Positions 1 to 15,000 of a DNA stretch of 64,000 nucleotides are shown here, one piece after another. The DNA comes from CAWBRT01 sp963832365 (GTDB taxonomy: Bacteria; Acidobacteriota; Terriglobia; Terriglobales; Acidobacteriaceae), in assembly GCA_963832365.1 (NCBI GenBank), contig CAWHUL010000002.1, positions 295,010 through 359,009 of the forward strand, read 5' to 3'. The translations under genes were made by a program, and so were the position numbers. Within the stretch, counting starts at the first letter, position 1; each line of letters starts with the position of its first letter. The notes below the pieces were generated by a model. It made no database searches. It had not been told where the DNA came from and saw nothing but the letters and a program-made list of their open reading frames with translations.

Positions 1-3000
1 ATGGTATATGTATCCACAACTTCGTTGAAGGTGAACTCAAGGATGGCATTGCCGCCAACATTGGTGGCGCCATTGGTAGGTGCAACTGAGTTTACCACCG
101 GTGCTGTACTGTCAGCCGTACCGCCGGTGTAGAAGTAACTGGCATAGTTGCTGCTACCTGCGTTCAGTTCACGGCCGTTGACATTGTGGATCCCAGTCAG
201 ATGAACGTAGTAAGTGGTGTTCGGAGAAAGCGTTCCAGCACTTAGCTCTAACATATTCGGGGCGATCTGGTTTACGGAAGAGCCGTAATGCGGACCGCTA
301 TTGTTGATCTGGAGATAGAAGTTATCGGTACTTACAGGGCTGGCAATGGCTTGATCAAAGGTAGCCACAACGACCGAGTTCGAGGGGTTGCTACTGCTGC
401 CGTTGGAAGGCGAAACGCCGATTAGGGTGGGCCCGGTGAGCGCCGGGTCAGTGGACTGCGCCGTGTTGAACTGCGCCGTATAGCCAGTGAAGGCGTTGCC
501 CCAATCATCGGTGACAGCCGAGGTCAGGAAGACCTGCACCAAGCCGTTGCCGGTAAATGGGTTGGTCGGGGTAAACACGATGGTTTGCCCGTCGCTGGTC
601 GCCGGCGCCGTACCCACGGCGAAACTGCCGGGGACGGCTATACCGTTCTCGATCACCACGACTGAGGTTGAGTTGACGGTAGCTGGGTTCACTGGGCTGC
701 TGGTATAGAGGGTGACCGGAGCGTTCAGGTCGACGCCGCTGGCGCCGGCGGCGGGACGTATCTGGATGACGGACGGCGTAGCGATAACTGGCTTCGGGAT
801 AATGGTGAAGGTGCTGGCAAATGGCGCCGCCAGGTGGTTGCCGTCAAGATCCTGGACGCCTGTGCCCGCCAACACCATGATCTGCGTGCCATAAGGCAGG
901 CTGCCGCAAGAGAGGGTCACGATCTTACGGTCGACTGAATAGCCGACGGTCGCGTTAAGGTTAGAGTAGCCGTTGAAGAGGGCAAAGTTTGCGGCATTGA
1001 TGTAGGTCTGGTTCAGTGCTTCATTGAACACCAGGCTGACCACAGTGTTGGGCCCATTACCGGTAGAGCTATCTGCCGGGGTAACGGAGATCACCTGCGG
1101 AACGTGGCTGGCGGCGTTTCCGGTGCTGAACTGCGCACCACAGAGGCAGTTGAAGTTATTGCCGGCCAAGTCCTTCAGCGCGGCATTGTAGCTGGCGTAT
1201 ACCAAAATAGCTGAATTTGCGGGCAGCGGGCCGGTGGGGGTGAAGGTCAGGATGGAGCCGTTGGCGCCGATCGCGAGCGTTCCACTGACAGGATAATTGC
1301 CGTTGGTCCGGAAGACCTGGAACGAACTTTGCGAAACACTCAGCGGGTCCACCGGACGGCTCAGGTTAATCTGGATAACTGTTGGAGTGGCCGCGGAACC
1401 GACCGACACATTCGTCGCGTTGGGCGCTGGCGAGGCCAAGCTGATGGAACCATTGCCGCTGAGCGTCGTGCCGGCGGTAGTAAAGCTGGTCGGGGCATTG
1501 GTAAGCGGCACTGCATTGCCGTTCACATCACTAAAGGCGCCGGCGCCGATGTTCAGAGCGTATATCGTGCTCTGGCTTAAGTTGCCGGACAGGGCATAGG
1601 TCAACGTATAGCCATCGCTCGACAGTTGTACGTTGCCAGTGGCAGACGGATTCAAGGTGATCGCGGCGGCACTCAGCGAAGTCGGATCAATCGGCTGGCT
1701 CATTTGCACCGAAATCACAGGATTGACAGGTACGCCAGTGGCGCCGTTTGGTGGCGTGACTGCCACCGCTGTGGGCGGGCTGCTGACGGGACCAACCCCC
1801 GTGGTGAAGGTCAAACTCGTGTTTACGGGGCCGTTGCCGACCAGGTCGAGGTAGTTGCCGCTTCCGAAAGAGTAGTTTGTGTTGGGATCGAGCCGGCCTG
1901 CCACGCCGTTGCTGTTCACGTAGGTCGCGTAGCTGAACGAAACACTCCGGAGATCGGCCGCCCAAGTGGGTGTAAGCGCGATGTTGCCGCCGCCCGCCAC
2001 CTGATTGTGCAGGTACCAGCCACTGGAGTGGAACGGATCTACCGGTTCGCTGAAGTCAATCCTCAGGACTGGATTGGTTCCTGTGGTTCCCCCGTTAATG
2101 GGGTTAATCGCAGTAATCGTCGGCGCGGTCAGATCGATACTCGGTCCGGTGGTAAATGTCGCGGTAACGGTGCTGGGCAAGTACGTGCCGGAGTCAGGCG
2201 CGGTCGTCGATTGCTGGCTGACGGTGCCGACGAGCCGCACAGCGTCATAGGAACGGTCGCTGCTAGTCATGGTAATGGTTAATGTATTGACTCCGTTCAC
2301 TAGCAATCCGCTACTGCCGCCAATGTTGACATTTTGCAAGGAGACAAGATTGTTGCCGTACGCAATCGGCGTTCCGTTCAACGCCAGCGTCCCGGTATTG
2401 TCAATTCCCCAGGTCAGATTCAGCATGGCCGTGGCCGGATTGGTCACGGTGAAGGTGGTAGTAAAGGTAAAAGGCGCCGCCGGTTGAGTGACGCTGTCCT
2501 GGACGCTGATCCACTGCGAGTTGCTGTCGTCCGCCTGCCACGATCCATTAACGCGGGCTGGGCTAAGGACGACCGGGTTTGCCGAAGGGAGCGCGGGCCC
2601 GGAGACGGTCCAGTTGGTATCCGCCGCACCGCCAGCTAACGGAGTGCCCGGCACGGAGGAGGATGCACCTGAAATGCCGGTATGCAGGTAAGCCACAGGG
2701 GTGTACTGCCGATTGGCAGCGGCGGCGTCGGTCACGCCGTTGCTTCCACCGCCGATATTCAGGTTGTACACCGCGTTTGGCTGGAGAATTACATTGGGCG
2801 TTACCGTAACCACGGTATCGGAACTAGAGAAACTGAGCGTGGCGGGCACCGGATTGCCGTTCTGGGTAAGCGTGATGTTGGACGCCGCACTTAGCTCCGA
2901 CACCGGATGGTTGAACTGGATCTCCGGATGGATGTTGGTTCCCACGTTGCCGAATCCGGTCGGAGGCGTAGTCCTCACCACCGCCAGGTCGGCCGGAGGC

Positions 3001-6000
3001 GTGAGCGAAGTGGTGAAGACATTCTGCATTGCCCAGCAACCCGAAACATTGCCGGTAAGGTCGTAGGCGCTGCAGACCCCGACATAATATTGGCGGCCAG
3101 CCGCGAGCACGGAGAGAGGGGCGATCGTCACCTGCCGGCCATCGGGGGTAAAAGTCATCAGCGCCGGTACCGAGTTACTGGGCTGGCCGGTGGAGAACTG
3201 GTTATCCCGCAAGATAATCGAGCTGTTGTAATGGAAGCTACGCGTGTCCATCGCCTCGTTGAAGGTGATGGTGAATACGGAATCGACCGGCACATTCGAG
3301 GCGCCACTGGCCACCGATACGCCGATTACCAGCGGGGCGGTGAAATCCGGTGCCGCGCCGGTGTTAAAGGTGGCGCTGAAGGGCGTAGCCGGATTGCCCG
3401 CGCCGTCCGTAACCGCGTTCGTAACCGCGACCGTGATGGGCGTTCCAGCGGGTAGCGGTTGCTGCGGGGTCAGCACGAGCTGATTAGGTCCATCGACACT
3501 GAACCCAACGTTGCCATCGCTACTGGTGTAAGTGAAGGTGTATGGAATCGGGTTGCTGTTTGAGGAAAGTGTAAGAGTCGTTGCATCTACGGTCGCCGGC
3601 TCAATCCCTTCGTTGAAGGAGAGACGAACCAAGGCATTCACGCCGATACCCGAACTGCCGTTGGTCGGCTCGATGGCGGTGACCGCCGGCGTAGTCTTGT
3701 TGCTGCTGGTTCCGGTATAGAAGTAGATATTGTAACTGCTGTTGGAGCCAGCGAAGTGTTGCCCGGTGGCGTTGGCCAAGCCGCTGGTTAAGTACACGTA
3801 GTAGTAAGTGTTGGCCGCCAGAGGTGAAGTTGGCGTAAAGCGCAGCAGCATGTTCCCGTTCAGCAAAGTCACCGAACCTGATACGGGTGTGCTTTGATTG
3901 TTATTTGCCAATACAAAGAAGTTTGAACTAGTCGCCGTAGTCGGGTCGATCGCTTCGTTGAAGCGGGCGTCAATAACGGTGTTCACGAACGTGCTGCCAC
4001 TGCCGTTGCTTGGAGCTATCGCAGTCAGCACCGGGACCGTGTTGACAGTTGCCGGCGCCACGGTGAAGCTGGCGGAGTAAGTGGTCAACGCGTTGCCAAA
4101 TGCGTCGGTAATGCCTTTCGTCAGATAAACCGAAACCACCACGCCGGGTGTGAACGAGCCGCCGGAAGGGGTGAAGGTGACGACTTGGTTATTCGACGAG
4201 AGCGTGACTGAGCCATCGAAAAGCACGCCATTCTGGGCCACGTACATCGTGCCTGCGGTGTTCGCCGTACCCACAATTACCGAGGACGGATTCAGCGGCG
4301 TCGAAATGAAGAAGGTCACCGGATTGACGGGGTTGACGTTGGTTGCGCCGGAGCCGGGACGGAAGCCGGTAATACAGAGGTTGCAACTGACCTGGGTCTG
4401 CTCCACCGGACTGGCGATTGCCGGCGCGGCCATGGTTGAGAAGCTGCTCGCTACCTGGGCGGCGAGATGATTGCCCGACAAATCGGCAACGCCAGGCGTG
4501 AGCACCACGGTATAGGTGGTGCCATAGGACAAAGTGCTGTTATTGAAGGTGAAAGCCGTAGTGTCGCGCGACGCCGAAACACTGCTCGTCACCAGCGTGG
4601 TGCCCGTGTAGAGTCCAACATTGCCGCTGTTGAAGGAGGTGGGATTCATCGGCTTCGAGAAGATCACGGTAATCGGGTTGTTCGGACCGATGCCGGTGGA
4701 ACCATCTGCCGGCGTTATCGTAAGCACGGTAGGCGCCGTTGTATCGGCGGCGTTGGTGACGGCGGAACATTCGGTATTTTGGCCGAACGGATTGCCTGCG
4801 ATGTCATACAAGGTCGCGTTATAGCTTGCATAAACGCAGATCGAATGATTGTTGGCAAATGGGACAGCCGGAGTAAATGTAATGGTTCGGCCGCCATTAC
4901 TTATAGCAATGGTGCCCGGCAGCGCATAGTTCCCGCCCCCAACCGTATTATCGAAGACGTGAATAGTGGTGCTGTTGATGGTGTTTGCATCCACCGGGGC
5001 CGATAGCGTCAGCACAACATTAGCGTTGGTCGGCGCAATGGCGATAGTACCTGCGGTAACTAACTGCGTGCTGGTAACGCCTGTGGCGAAGCTCCATGAA
5101 TACGGCACCATGGTATTGCCATCCACATCCTTGAGTCCGGCCGCAGTAGCGGTATAGGACGTGTTGGTGGCCAGAACCACTCCACCAAAGGTGACCGTCT
5201 CGAGATCGCTGGCCAGCGTTGCGCCGGTGATAACTCCAGTCGGCGCGACGCTCGTGACTGCGACATCGTCGATGTAGAAATATCCCGGGTCACTAATAGC
5301 CTTGAACGTGATCGTATCCGAACCGGTCCCGGTCACGGTGAAGGCATACTGGGTCCAGCCGAAGGCCGAATTGAGCGTGGGTCCAAAATTGAGCAGGGTG
5401 GTATTGTTCCAGATCGCCTGGAACGATTTCACGGTGCCGGAGCTCTCGCTATGAAGGTAGAAGCTGAAGGTATAGCTGACTCCAGGCGTATCCGCAATGG
5501 TTTGCGACAGCACCGCCGAGCCCTGGGTGTTGAGGTTGCCCATCCGCATCGCATGGCTGCCGGTATTGGCTTGGCTGGCAACCACCACGTTGTACGAAGC
5601 GGCGAAGTTACTGCCAATCCAGTTATTGGTATTGCCGGTCTCAAAGCCGCAATTCGCCACCAGGTTGCCGGCTGCCGATCCGCAGTTGCCAATGATGCCT
5701 AGAGGCGGAGGAGTGAGCGTCACCGTACCGCCAGCCAAGCTGGTCTTATCGATGAACTTGTTCATCTGCACCTGGAGCTGCGGATTCAGCACCACATTGG
5801 TTGCGCCATTGAGGGGATTGGTTTGTGACACCTCCGGCGGCGTGGTGTCGGGAGCGAGTGTCGGCGGCGGGTCGGTAAGGAAGTAGTCGGACGCACTGAA
5901 AGAGTTGCCGTCACGGTCGTAGCCGTTAACGTACCACCTGTAGTTAGTACCGGAGTCGAGCAAGTAACCGGAAGGCAGAGTAAGTATGACCGTCTGGTTG

Positions 6001-9000
6001 TTGCTCGCGAACGAGACAGTACCTCCCGGCACATTCCAGCCCGCTGCCTGGTTGTGAACGATGTAGGTGCCCGGGGTGATGCTGAGCGGATTAATGGGCT
6101 TGCTGGTGGTGAAGGCAAACGTCGGATTGAGGCCAGTTACCTCGGTGCAGCAAGGGGTCCAGTTCACGATCGACGGAGCGGTGGTATTGCTGCCGGCGCC
6201 AGTTGCAAAACCAAAGCTACTGGGATTTGCCAGCGGGGTATCGGTCCAGTCGGTAATGGAGTTGGTGTAGGTAACCGTATAGGCCGTGTTGGCGGAGAAC
6301 GTCGGCGAAGGCGTGAAGGTGTACTGGGTAAAGCTGGTGTTGTAGCCAATCGTTCCCGCCACGGGGTTGCCGGCCTGCTGCACGTAGAAGCTGGAAGAAG
6401 TAACACTGGTCGGATCGACGGCCTTATTGAAGCCCAGAGTGACTACGGCGTTTGTGCCGACGGTGGTGTCGTTGTTGCCGATATTCGAATATGTAAATGA
6501 TGGACCATTGGTATCCGCGCCAAAGCCAGTAGTGAAAGTGTAGTAGCTATACGCCAGGTTTAGCGGCGAAGCGCCCTGGCTTTGAATCTTCGTCGCCCCC
6601 CACGGGGATCCCCAGTTGTTGACCGAGCCGTTGACGCACAGAATGTAAGCGTTGCCGACCTTCAGATTCTGGTTGGGAGCGAAGGTGACGACGCGCCCGG
6701 CGCCATCGGTCGTTACCTGACCCGGTACCATGGCGGCCGCGCCGGCGGCGGGGCTGCCGTAGTTGCAGTTGGCCCCTCCAATCGACTGATCGAAGAGAAT
6801 CACATTGCCGGTCGGGGTACCCGGGGGATTTGGCGTTGAAACGTTCTGGATCGGCTCGCTCAACTCAAAGGTGAATTTTGTGTTGGTGGGCACGTTGATC
6901 GCGCCGTTGGGGGGAGCTGCGACAACGATCGTCGGCGCCACAGGAGCAGCAGGCTGGACGGTAAAGCCGTTGGTAACGGACAGCGCCGGATCGGTAGGAT
7001 CCGTAACGTTCACGTTATACGGTCCCGGGGTGGCGTTAGCGGCAATAGTCAGTTGCACAGTGATGATCTGGCCGGAGACGCCGGTTATGGCTGCCGCGAT
7101 ATTCGGTGAGGCAATAGTCACCGTATTATTCGCGAGGATAGGATCGAAATGAGTGTTGGTGCCGGTAATGGTAATGATCGGGTTCGTGCCCGGATTGCCA
7201 ACGTTGGGCGAAATGGCAAACGTGGGCGCGCCCGGCAGCACCTGGAACAGGTTGCTGCCCACTGCCGTCTCAGTGCCTGCGGGGATGAGTGGAGTAGTAA
7301 CGGTAACGGTATAGAGGCCTGGTGCCGTGCCCTGGGTAACGTTTACCGGAACCGTGAGCTGTTGGATGCTGTTGAATTGGGCAGCTCCGGCAGTGACGCC
7401 GCTGCCGCTGAATACGACTTGGGAGGCGGGGCTGAAATGGGTGAACACATTGCCGTTGATGACAACCGCGGAATTCGACGAACCCTGCGTCCCGCTGCCG
7501 GGTGCCAGGGAGGTCACCACGGGGATGCCGGCGGCGACGGTGAACACCCCCGTACCGGAGGCTGTGCCGTCGGTCGGGTCTGAAACCGTAATCGAGTGCG
7601 AAACGAGTTGGGCGGCATTGTTCACGCTGACGTTAATCACCGCCTGGGTCGAGCTCGCGCCGGGCTGCGCCGAGACAAAAGTGACATCGTTGGGAATGAA
7701 GGTAGCCCCGGTAATACCTGTATTGAAGTGGGTGTAGAGACCGTTAACTGTGAGTGCGACGTTGGTAGCGCCCTGATTGAGCGTGGTTGGGCTGACGGTG
7801 GTGACAGCGGGCGTTCCGGCAAGCACCGTGAAGCCGCCAAGTATCTTCGCCACCTCGCTGCCGGTGGTAACAGTGACGTCGTTGGTCTGGACAGCAGCGC
7901 CCTGCGCGATGTTGACAATAACCGTAAGGTTCAGGTCATCCGTCACCGTGGTATTGGTGACCATGACGCCGGACCCCAGGTTAACGATAGGAGTGGCCTG
8001 AGTGAAGTGAGTCTGGTTACCTTGAATGGCGATGCTGAGTCCGTTTTGATTCTGATTTCCCGAATTTGGCAGAACCTTGATAATAGCCCCCGGCCCCGGG
8101 TTGACTTTGAATTGAGAGTCGCTGGAAACAGACTCGCTCCCGGTGGTAATGGAGACATTGCGGAAGCCCAGGGCCGCCGTCGGATCCACGGTAATGTTGG
8201 CCTGCAGTGAGGTCGCGCTCAGGGCGTTCACCCAATTCACTCTTACACCAGGACCGAAGTTGGCCGTAGTGCAATTGGGTGCGCAGTTGCTGGTGGCGAA
8301 ATGCGTGTATAGCGCGGCAATGGTGACGGTTTGGGTTTGACCCTGAGCTCCGCTGCCCGCATTGATAGAAAGCATCTGCGGTTGCGTCTGGATGACCTCG
8401 AAGGCATTGCTCTTGCTGGCAACCTCGCCGGCGGTGGTCATGGTTACATTGACCTGCCCGGCAGGCGCATTCGAAAAGACCGTAATGTTCGCCATAGCCG
8501 AGGTCGGGCTGAGCACCTTCAGGCCGTTCGGGTAATTGGGAGTGAAGTTCACGGTCACGTTCGGGAACGTCAAGACCGTCGTCCCCTGTTGCCAGTTCGT
8601 GTTGATACCTGCGAAGGTGACATCGAAAGTACTGCCTTGTCCGCCGGATGCAGGCGAAACGCTATTGATCACTGCTGGGCCGCGGGTCACGTAAAGGGCA
8701 TAAGTCAGGTTGAGCACCTGGGCGCCGCTGGTGACGGTGAGGGTGTGCCAGTTGTTGAATGCCGTGGTGGGCAGCACATATCCCTTTGCGGTCAGAGAAG
8801 TGCTGGAAGTGACCAAAACGTCGGTGACCACGATGCCCGGACCAAAGTCGACCGTGGGCGGATTTTGGGCCGTCCACTGCGTTGCCTGGCTCAGGATGGT
8901 GAAGATGGCGGTGCTTTGCTGTGGTAACGACCCCGGGCCTGAGGACAGCAGCAGCGGCGTGCCCGGCTGAACGACAAAGCCATTCGAAATGTTGGCAAGC

Positions 9001-12000
9001 TCGCCGCCCGTGTGGGCGCTGGCCCCAGTGGCGCCTTCCGGAGCCAGTGCGGGAATCACGAGCGTAAGGGTGGCAATGTTGCCGTTCACCTGGGTCTGGG
9101 AAACAACGATGCCCGCGCCGAAGGAGAACGTGGTCCCTGCATTCCAGTGCGTGTTCTGGCCGTAGACCTGGACGACGACGGTGTCGCCCTGCTTGGCCGT
9201 GTTGGGCGTGATGGCCGAGATCAGCGCCAGACTGGGCGTGACTTGGAAGTAGGCGCCGCTCACCGTGTGCTGCAATCCGACCGCATCCGCCGTGGTTGCG
9301 ACAACGCTACGGTAACCCTGTGTGGCCAGCTGATCGATGCTGATATTCTGCGTGGCGATCGTCGGGCCGAGAATGTTTGGCGGACCGTTAACTGTGATGC
9401 CGGTTCCGAAGTCGAATGTGGTGGTGGCGTCGAAGGCCGTGAACTGGCCGAGAATATTGACGGTAAGACTCTGCGCGCCCTGCATCCCCGATCCCGGATC
9501 GACGATGGTCAGATGCGGCTGGGCAACCACAACGGTGAATTGGCCACGATCCACTTCTATACCGTAATCGGCGGTATTGGGGGTAGTGAACGTGAGCGTG
9601 CTCGTTGAGGCATTAGCCGTAGGGCTGATGGTGATGTTGGTCCGAGCCGTTGTATGGCTGGTCACCTGGAAGCTATTTACCGTGATGCTGTTATCGAAGC
9701 CTGTCAACTGCGTGCCGGTCACCGGATCGGGATCCCACTCGGTGTTCACGCCGGTAAAGTTGATGGTGAGCGTCTGGCCCGGTATCCCTGTCGTTGCCGA
9801 TTCCGACGAAATATAAGGAGTGGGCGGAGGCGGAGGCGCCTGCACCAGGAAGTTCCCTGTCAGGACCTGCGCGCCGGTCTGCACCACAACCGTCTTGTAG
9901 CCGAGTTGCGCGTAGGCGTCGACGTTGATGATTGCCGAAATGTGCGTGTCGTCGTCTACGGTGTACAGACCCGCCTCGACTGTAACGCCGGGTCCGAAGT
10001 TCACTGTGGTGGCCGCCTGGGTCCAATGCGTGTATATGCCATGGATGGTCACTGGCAATCCGGTGGTTCCGGTCTGGGCGCGGTTGGGACTCAGATACGT
10101 GATCGCCGGGACATCGCCGGTCACCACAAAGGCACCGCTATTCGCCAAAGACTCGCCCGCCGTGACCATATAAATGGAGCGCGGCCCCGGATTGGCGGTC
10201 GGCGAGATCGTCATGTCGACAGTAGCGCTGGTGGGGTCGTTGATGACCACCGAGTTGATGGTCAGATCGTAGCCGCCGCCGGCGATATTGAATTGGGTGA
10301 AGTTCTGCTTCCAGTGCGTGGCCGAGCCGGTGATGTTGAACACCACCTCCTGGCCCTCGTTGGCGGTACTGGGCGAAACTCTGCTGATAATCGCCGGGCC
10401 CGGAATGACAGAGAAAATATTGGCGGAGACAATCTCGCTGCCCGTCGTCTGGCCCTGCTGACACGCGTTGGTAGTGGCAACGAGGTAGGAGCAGGCAACT
10501 TGCGGCGTTGTCACCGTGACCGTGCGGCTCGCTACATAGGAGAGCGGATCGATGGTAATGTCGGCGTCCACCTCCGTGTTGCTGACGTAGGTAACGGAAT
10601 TAACAACGATGCCAGCACCAAAGGTCGCCGTGCTCAGGCTGCTGAAATGTGTGTACTGGCCGATGAGCCGGACCACCAGTGGCGGCTGGCCGCTCAAGGG
10701 CGCGCCCTGTTCGGCGTGGTTGGTGATGGCCTCATTGAGCGTGCCCACGCCCGGACTTACCGTGAACGAGTACTGTTGCGTGGCAATTTCGCCGTAGGTT
10801 CTCACCGTGACTAGTTTGAGGCCCGTGGTTGCTGAGGTCGATATCCCGACCGGAACCGTCAGGCTGGTGGCGCTGTTGACGGTGATCTGCCCGACATGGA
10901 AATTAGGATCGCCGAAATCGACCGTTGTTACGCCGGGCACGAAATTGGTCAGCGAGCCAGTGATGGTCACCGGTAAAGTGGATCCCTGCACGCCCGAGAG
11001 CGGCGAGACGGAGTTGATTTGCGCGGCGCCCGGCTGCACACAGAAGTGATTCAGTTCGGGAGGGGCGGTCGAAACCTGCTCGGTGTTCGTGGTGATGGTG
11101 AGAACGTGGCTGCACGGACTGCCAGTGTCGATGTTAGACCAGGGGCTTACGGTGATGCTTGCGGTCAGGGTTTCCGAGTCGATCACGGTGACAGAATTCA
11201 CCTTGATATCCGTGTTGTTGAAGGCGGCCGTGGTGAGCCCGTTCTGCCAACCCGTAAACCGGCCTAGAGCCTGCAGAGTCATCGTTTGGCCCTGCGGGCC
11301 TGCCGCGGGCGAGATGGCCAGCAGCTTCGGAGAGCCTTCTTCGATGTCGATGGCCTGCTGCAAAGTCACCGTTTCCCCGTCGGTGTTCATGGTCAGCGGA
11401 ACGAACCCAACCGGAGAGCTGGAAAGCACGGTGATCTGCACCTGGGCGATCGTCGGGCTGCTGACGGCGAGCTGATCCACCACAACATTAGGACCGAAGC
11501 TGACCGTAGTTTCGCCTTGCAGCCAGTGAGTCCCGACACCGACGATATTCAAAATTGAGGTTTGCAGTTGCGAGACTATCGGGATTCCGGCGGGCGCGCC
11601 TCCACCATTGGTGCATGCTGGGCTGAGCGTCACCCCGGGCCTATCCTGGCAAACAAAGTTGGGCTTGACGCTCACGATCTCCGCCGCACTCGGCGTTACG
11701 CTGAAGCCGGTTCCGCTGACGTACTCCGAACCCGTGATCATGATGACGCTGTTGCCGCCCACGGGTGCCGTCGGAGAGACCGCGATGGTGGCCGTAGCTG
11801 TTGTGAGGCTGGTGATCTGCAGGTCCGCCACCGTCACGCCGGCGCCGAGAATGAGTTCCGACACACCCTGGACCCAGTTCGTCAACGAACCGGTAATGGT
11901 CACGCCCCAAGTCGAGCCCTGCGCGGCGCTGGGCGGATCCACGCTCACAATCGTCGGGCTGGCGGGTGCATCCACCAAGAAGCCGGCGATCAACTGTTCC

Positions 12001-15000
12001 GCGCCTGTGTTCACGTACACGGCCTGCCATCCGGGCGGGGTCGGCGTGATGATGTTGTTGTGCGTGTAGGTGGTCGTGATGTTGGCGATCAGGTCGGTCG
12101 CACTCTTCACGGTCACACTGTTTACCGTGATCTGCGGACCGCCGAAGATGACCTGGGTGGGCGTCAAACCGACTGATGTAAAGTTCGTGTTCAGACCGAT
12201 GATCTCAACGCCCATGGTCGTGCTTTGCGGCCCATGCCACGGCGCAACACTAATGATCCGCACCGGAGTGCTGGTGACGTTGAAGTAGGTAGTGACGATT
12301 TCTCCACCGGTGGTGAAGGTGACCAGCCGCGGGCCGGTGGCGGCACCCTTAGCGATATGGATCGTTCCCGTCGCGCCTAATGGCGGAGTGACGACGAAAT
12401 TGCTCAGGGTTACGCCTTGGCCGGCGATCACCGGCAGCGTATTCGCAGAGAAATGCGTGAATTGCCCGGTAAAACTGACGCTTAAGCTGCTAAAGGCGGA
12501 ATTCGAGGGAACCAAGCCGTTAGCTGGACTCATCGTCAACGAAGGCGTATTCGGGTACACCTGGATGCTGGAACTTACAATCTCGCCGCCCGTAGCCATA
12601 TAGAAGCCGTACGTACCCGGCGGGGTGTTGGTGGGAACTGCAATGTCGAGGGCCGAGTTCGTCGCCGAATTGATCGTAACCCTATCGACGCCGGGGACTG
12701 GAACTCCAGCCGGATAGAAGGCGGCTGAAGTGGTGCCTTGTACCCAGTTGGTACCCGAGCCCACCACGGCAAGGGTCACCTGGCCGCCCTGCGGCACGCT
12801 GTTCGGGGCAACGCTGACAATTCGGGCGCCTGAAGGCGTGACCGTGAAGGTGAACGGGAAAATCGTTGCTTGGCCCAGGCTATCGATGCTGGTAAGCCGC
12901 GCCGTGAGTCCTCCGACCGGAGCGATCTGTTTGACGGTGATGTTGACGACTACATCGGTCGCGGAGTTCACAGTGACGCTGTTCACATCGATGACGCCGG
13001 TAAACTCTGCTATCACCGAGGCGGGCGCGATTGAACTGAAGTTGGTGTTTACGCCTTTGATCGCGACATCCAGGTTGGCCTGACCCTGCGCGCCGGAGGC
13101 CGGCGAAACCGAGCTGAGGTACGGGGCAGTGCCGAGCACTGTGAAGGCGTTAGCCAGGGTCGCGATTTCGCCCCCGGTTGAAACGGTTACGTTCTGCACA
13201 CCGGCTGACGCATTGAGGGGCACGGCGACTTGCGCGGTAGCTGAGGTAGGGGTCAAAACAATGACATCGCCCACGATGACGCCGCCGCCGATCGACGCCT
13301 TGGTCGCATTCTGCAGGAAGTGGGTGCCGGAGGCCGTTAACGTTACCGGGCCGGTGAATAGTCCCTGCCCTCCCGAGTTGGGGCTGACACTCAACAAAGT
13401 CGCATCGTTGGGGTTGATCTGGAAAATGGGGTGGCCCTGCGGCGAAAGAATCGAGGTGGCAAACTCTCCGCCCGTGACCAGCGTGATGGTGCGATAGCCA
13501 ATCGGCGTCGTGTTGCTGATGGTGATGTTCGCCACCGCATCGGTCCCGTTTAGGTTAATCGTCAGGGAGTTGACGCTGATTCCATCGCCAAAGTTGGCGA
13601 ACGTGACGCCCTGCACAAAGTGCGTGCCCGTCGCGGTAAGGTTCACATTCAGCGTCTGGCCCTGCTTGCCAAAGGCCGGTGTCACGGCGGTGATGTCGTG
13701 CTTGTTGGTTGGATCGGCGATGATAAACGCCGAAAGCAAAGAGGCCGTTTCCGTCCCTGTCTTCACCGTGACATTACGCGCGCCAAAGCCTGAATCCGTA
13801 GCGGGCGTACCGAGCACCAGCGTGGCATTGATCTGGTTGGGCGTGACGGCCGTAAAGCTTTGCACCGTGATATCAGGGGGATAGGTACTACTGTTGGTGT
13901 CGACGAAGCTAATGACCGACGACGAACTGAAGTGTGTCCAACCGTTGCCGGTGATCACTACGTCGACCGTCGTGCCGGCGACGCCCGCGCCGGGTGAAAC
14001 TACGGCCACGGCCGCGGGCGGATTGGTGGCCGTCGCCGACCCGGTAAGGGACAGGTTAATCGGTGAGCCGATGGCCGCCGTATGCGCAATTGCCAGCGAG
14101 CCGGTACGCGAGGTGGGGGCAATCGAACTGGGAACGAAGTTCACATAAACCAGGCAAGAAGCCCCGGCGGGGACCACGCCCGAGGTGCAGTTGCTGCTGG
14201 CGGTGAAATCGCCGGACGGGGTAAGCGTGAAGCTCTCCGACTGGATTTCGTGATTGGTGAGGGTCAGAACCTTGGCGACGCTGGTGGTTCCCACCATCTG
14301 TGCGCTGAAGTTCAGGTAGGTGGGCGAAATGGTCAGCGGAGAAGTTCCGGTACCGGAAAGGTTGACCACCTGCGGGCTCGTAAGCGAATCGTCTTTCACC
14401 TGAAGCTGGCCGTCACGAGTGCCGCCAATCGTAGGAGCGAAGCTTACGGTGACATTGCAGGAGGCACCGGCGGCGAGCGTGTAAAGAGGCCCGTTCCCGC
14501 AACTCGTCGACGTCTGCACGAAGTCGCCGCTGAACTGGAATTTGCTGATGTTCAGAGCCGTCTTATTGTTGTTCTTGACGGTAATCGTCTTGTAGGCGCT
14601 GGTGGTGCCCACCGGAGCCGAGAAGTTCGTGATCGACGTCGGCGAAAGGGTGACTGGCGCATTGCCGGGACCAGTAAGGGCCACGGTCTGCAGCGGAGAG
14701 CCGACAGCGTCGTCCGCAATGCTCAGCGTTGCGGTTCTCGTTCCCGATGCGGTCGGGGTGAAAGTCACTGACAGCTTACAAATGGAACCCGCCGGCAGCG
14801 TCGCGGGCGAGACCGGGCAAGAAGTGGTAACTCCGAAGTCGCTGCTATTTATCCCCGTGATCGTTGCGGACGAAATCGTCAGGGGCACACTCTGCGAATT
14901 GGTTAGCGTAATAAACTTCGCCGCGCTGGTGGTTCCCTCGTACTGGGCAGCAAAGGACAGCGAAGTGGGCGAGACCTTCACGGGCATGACCGCAGTCGCG

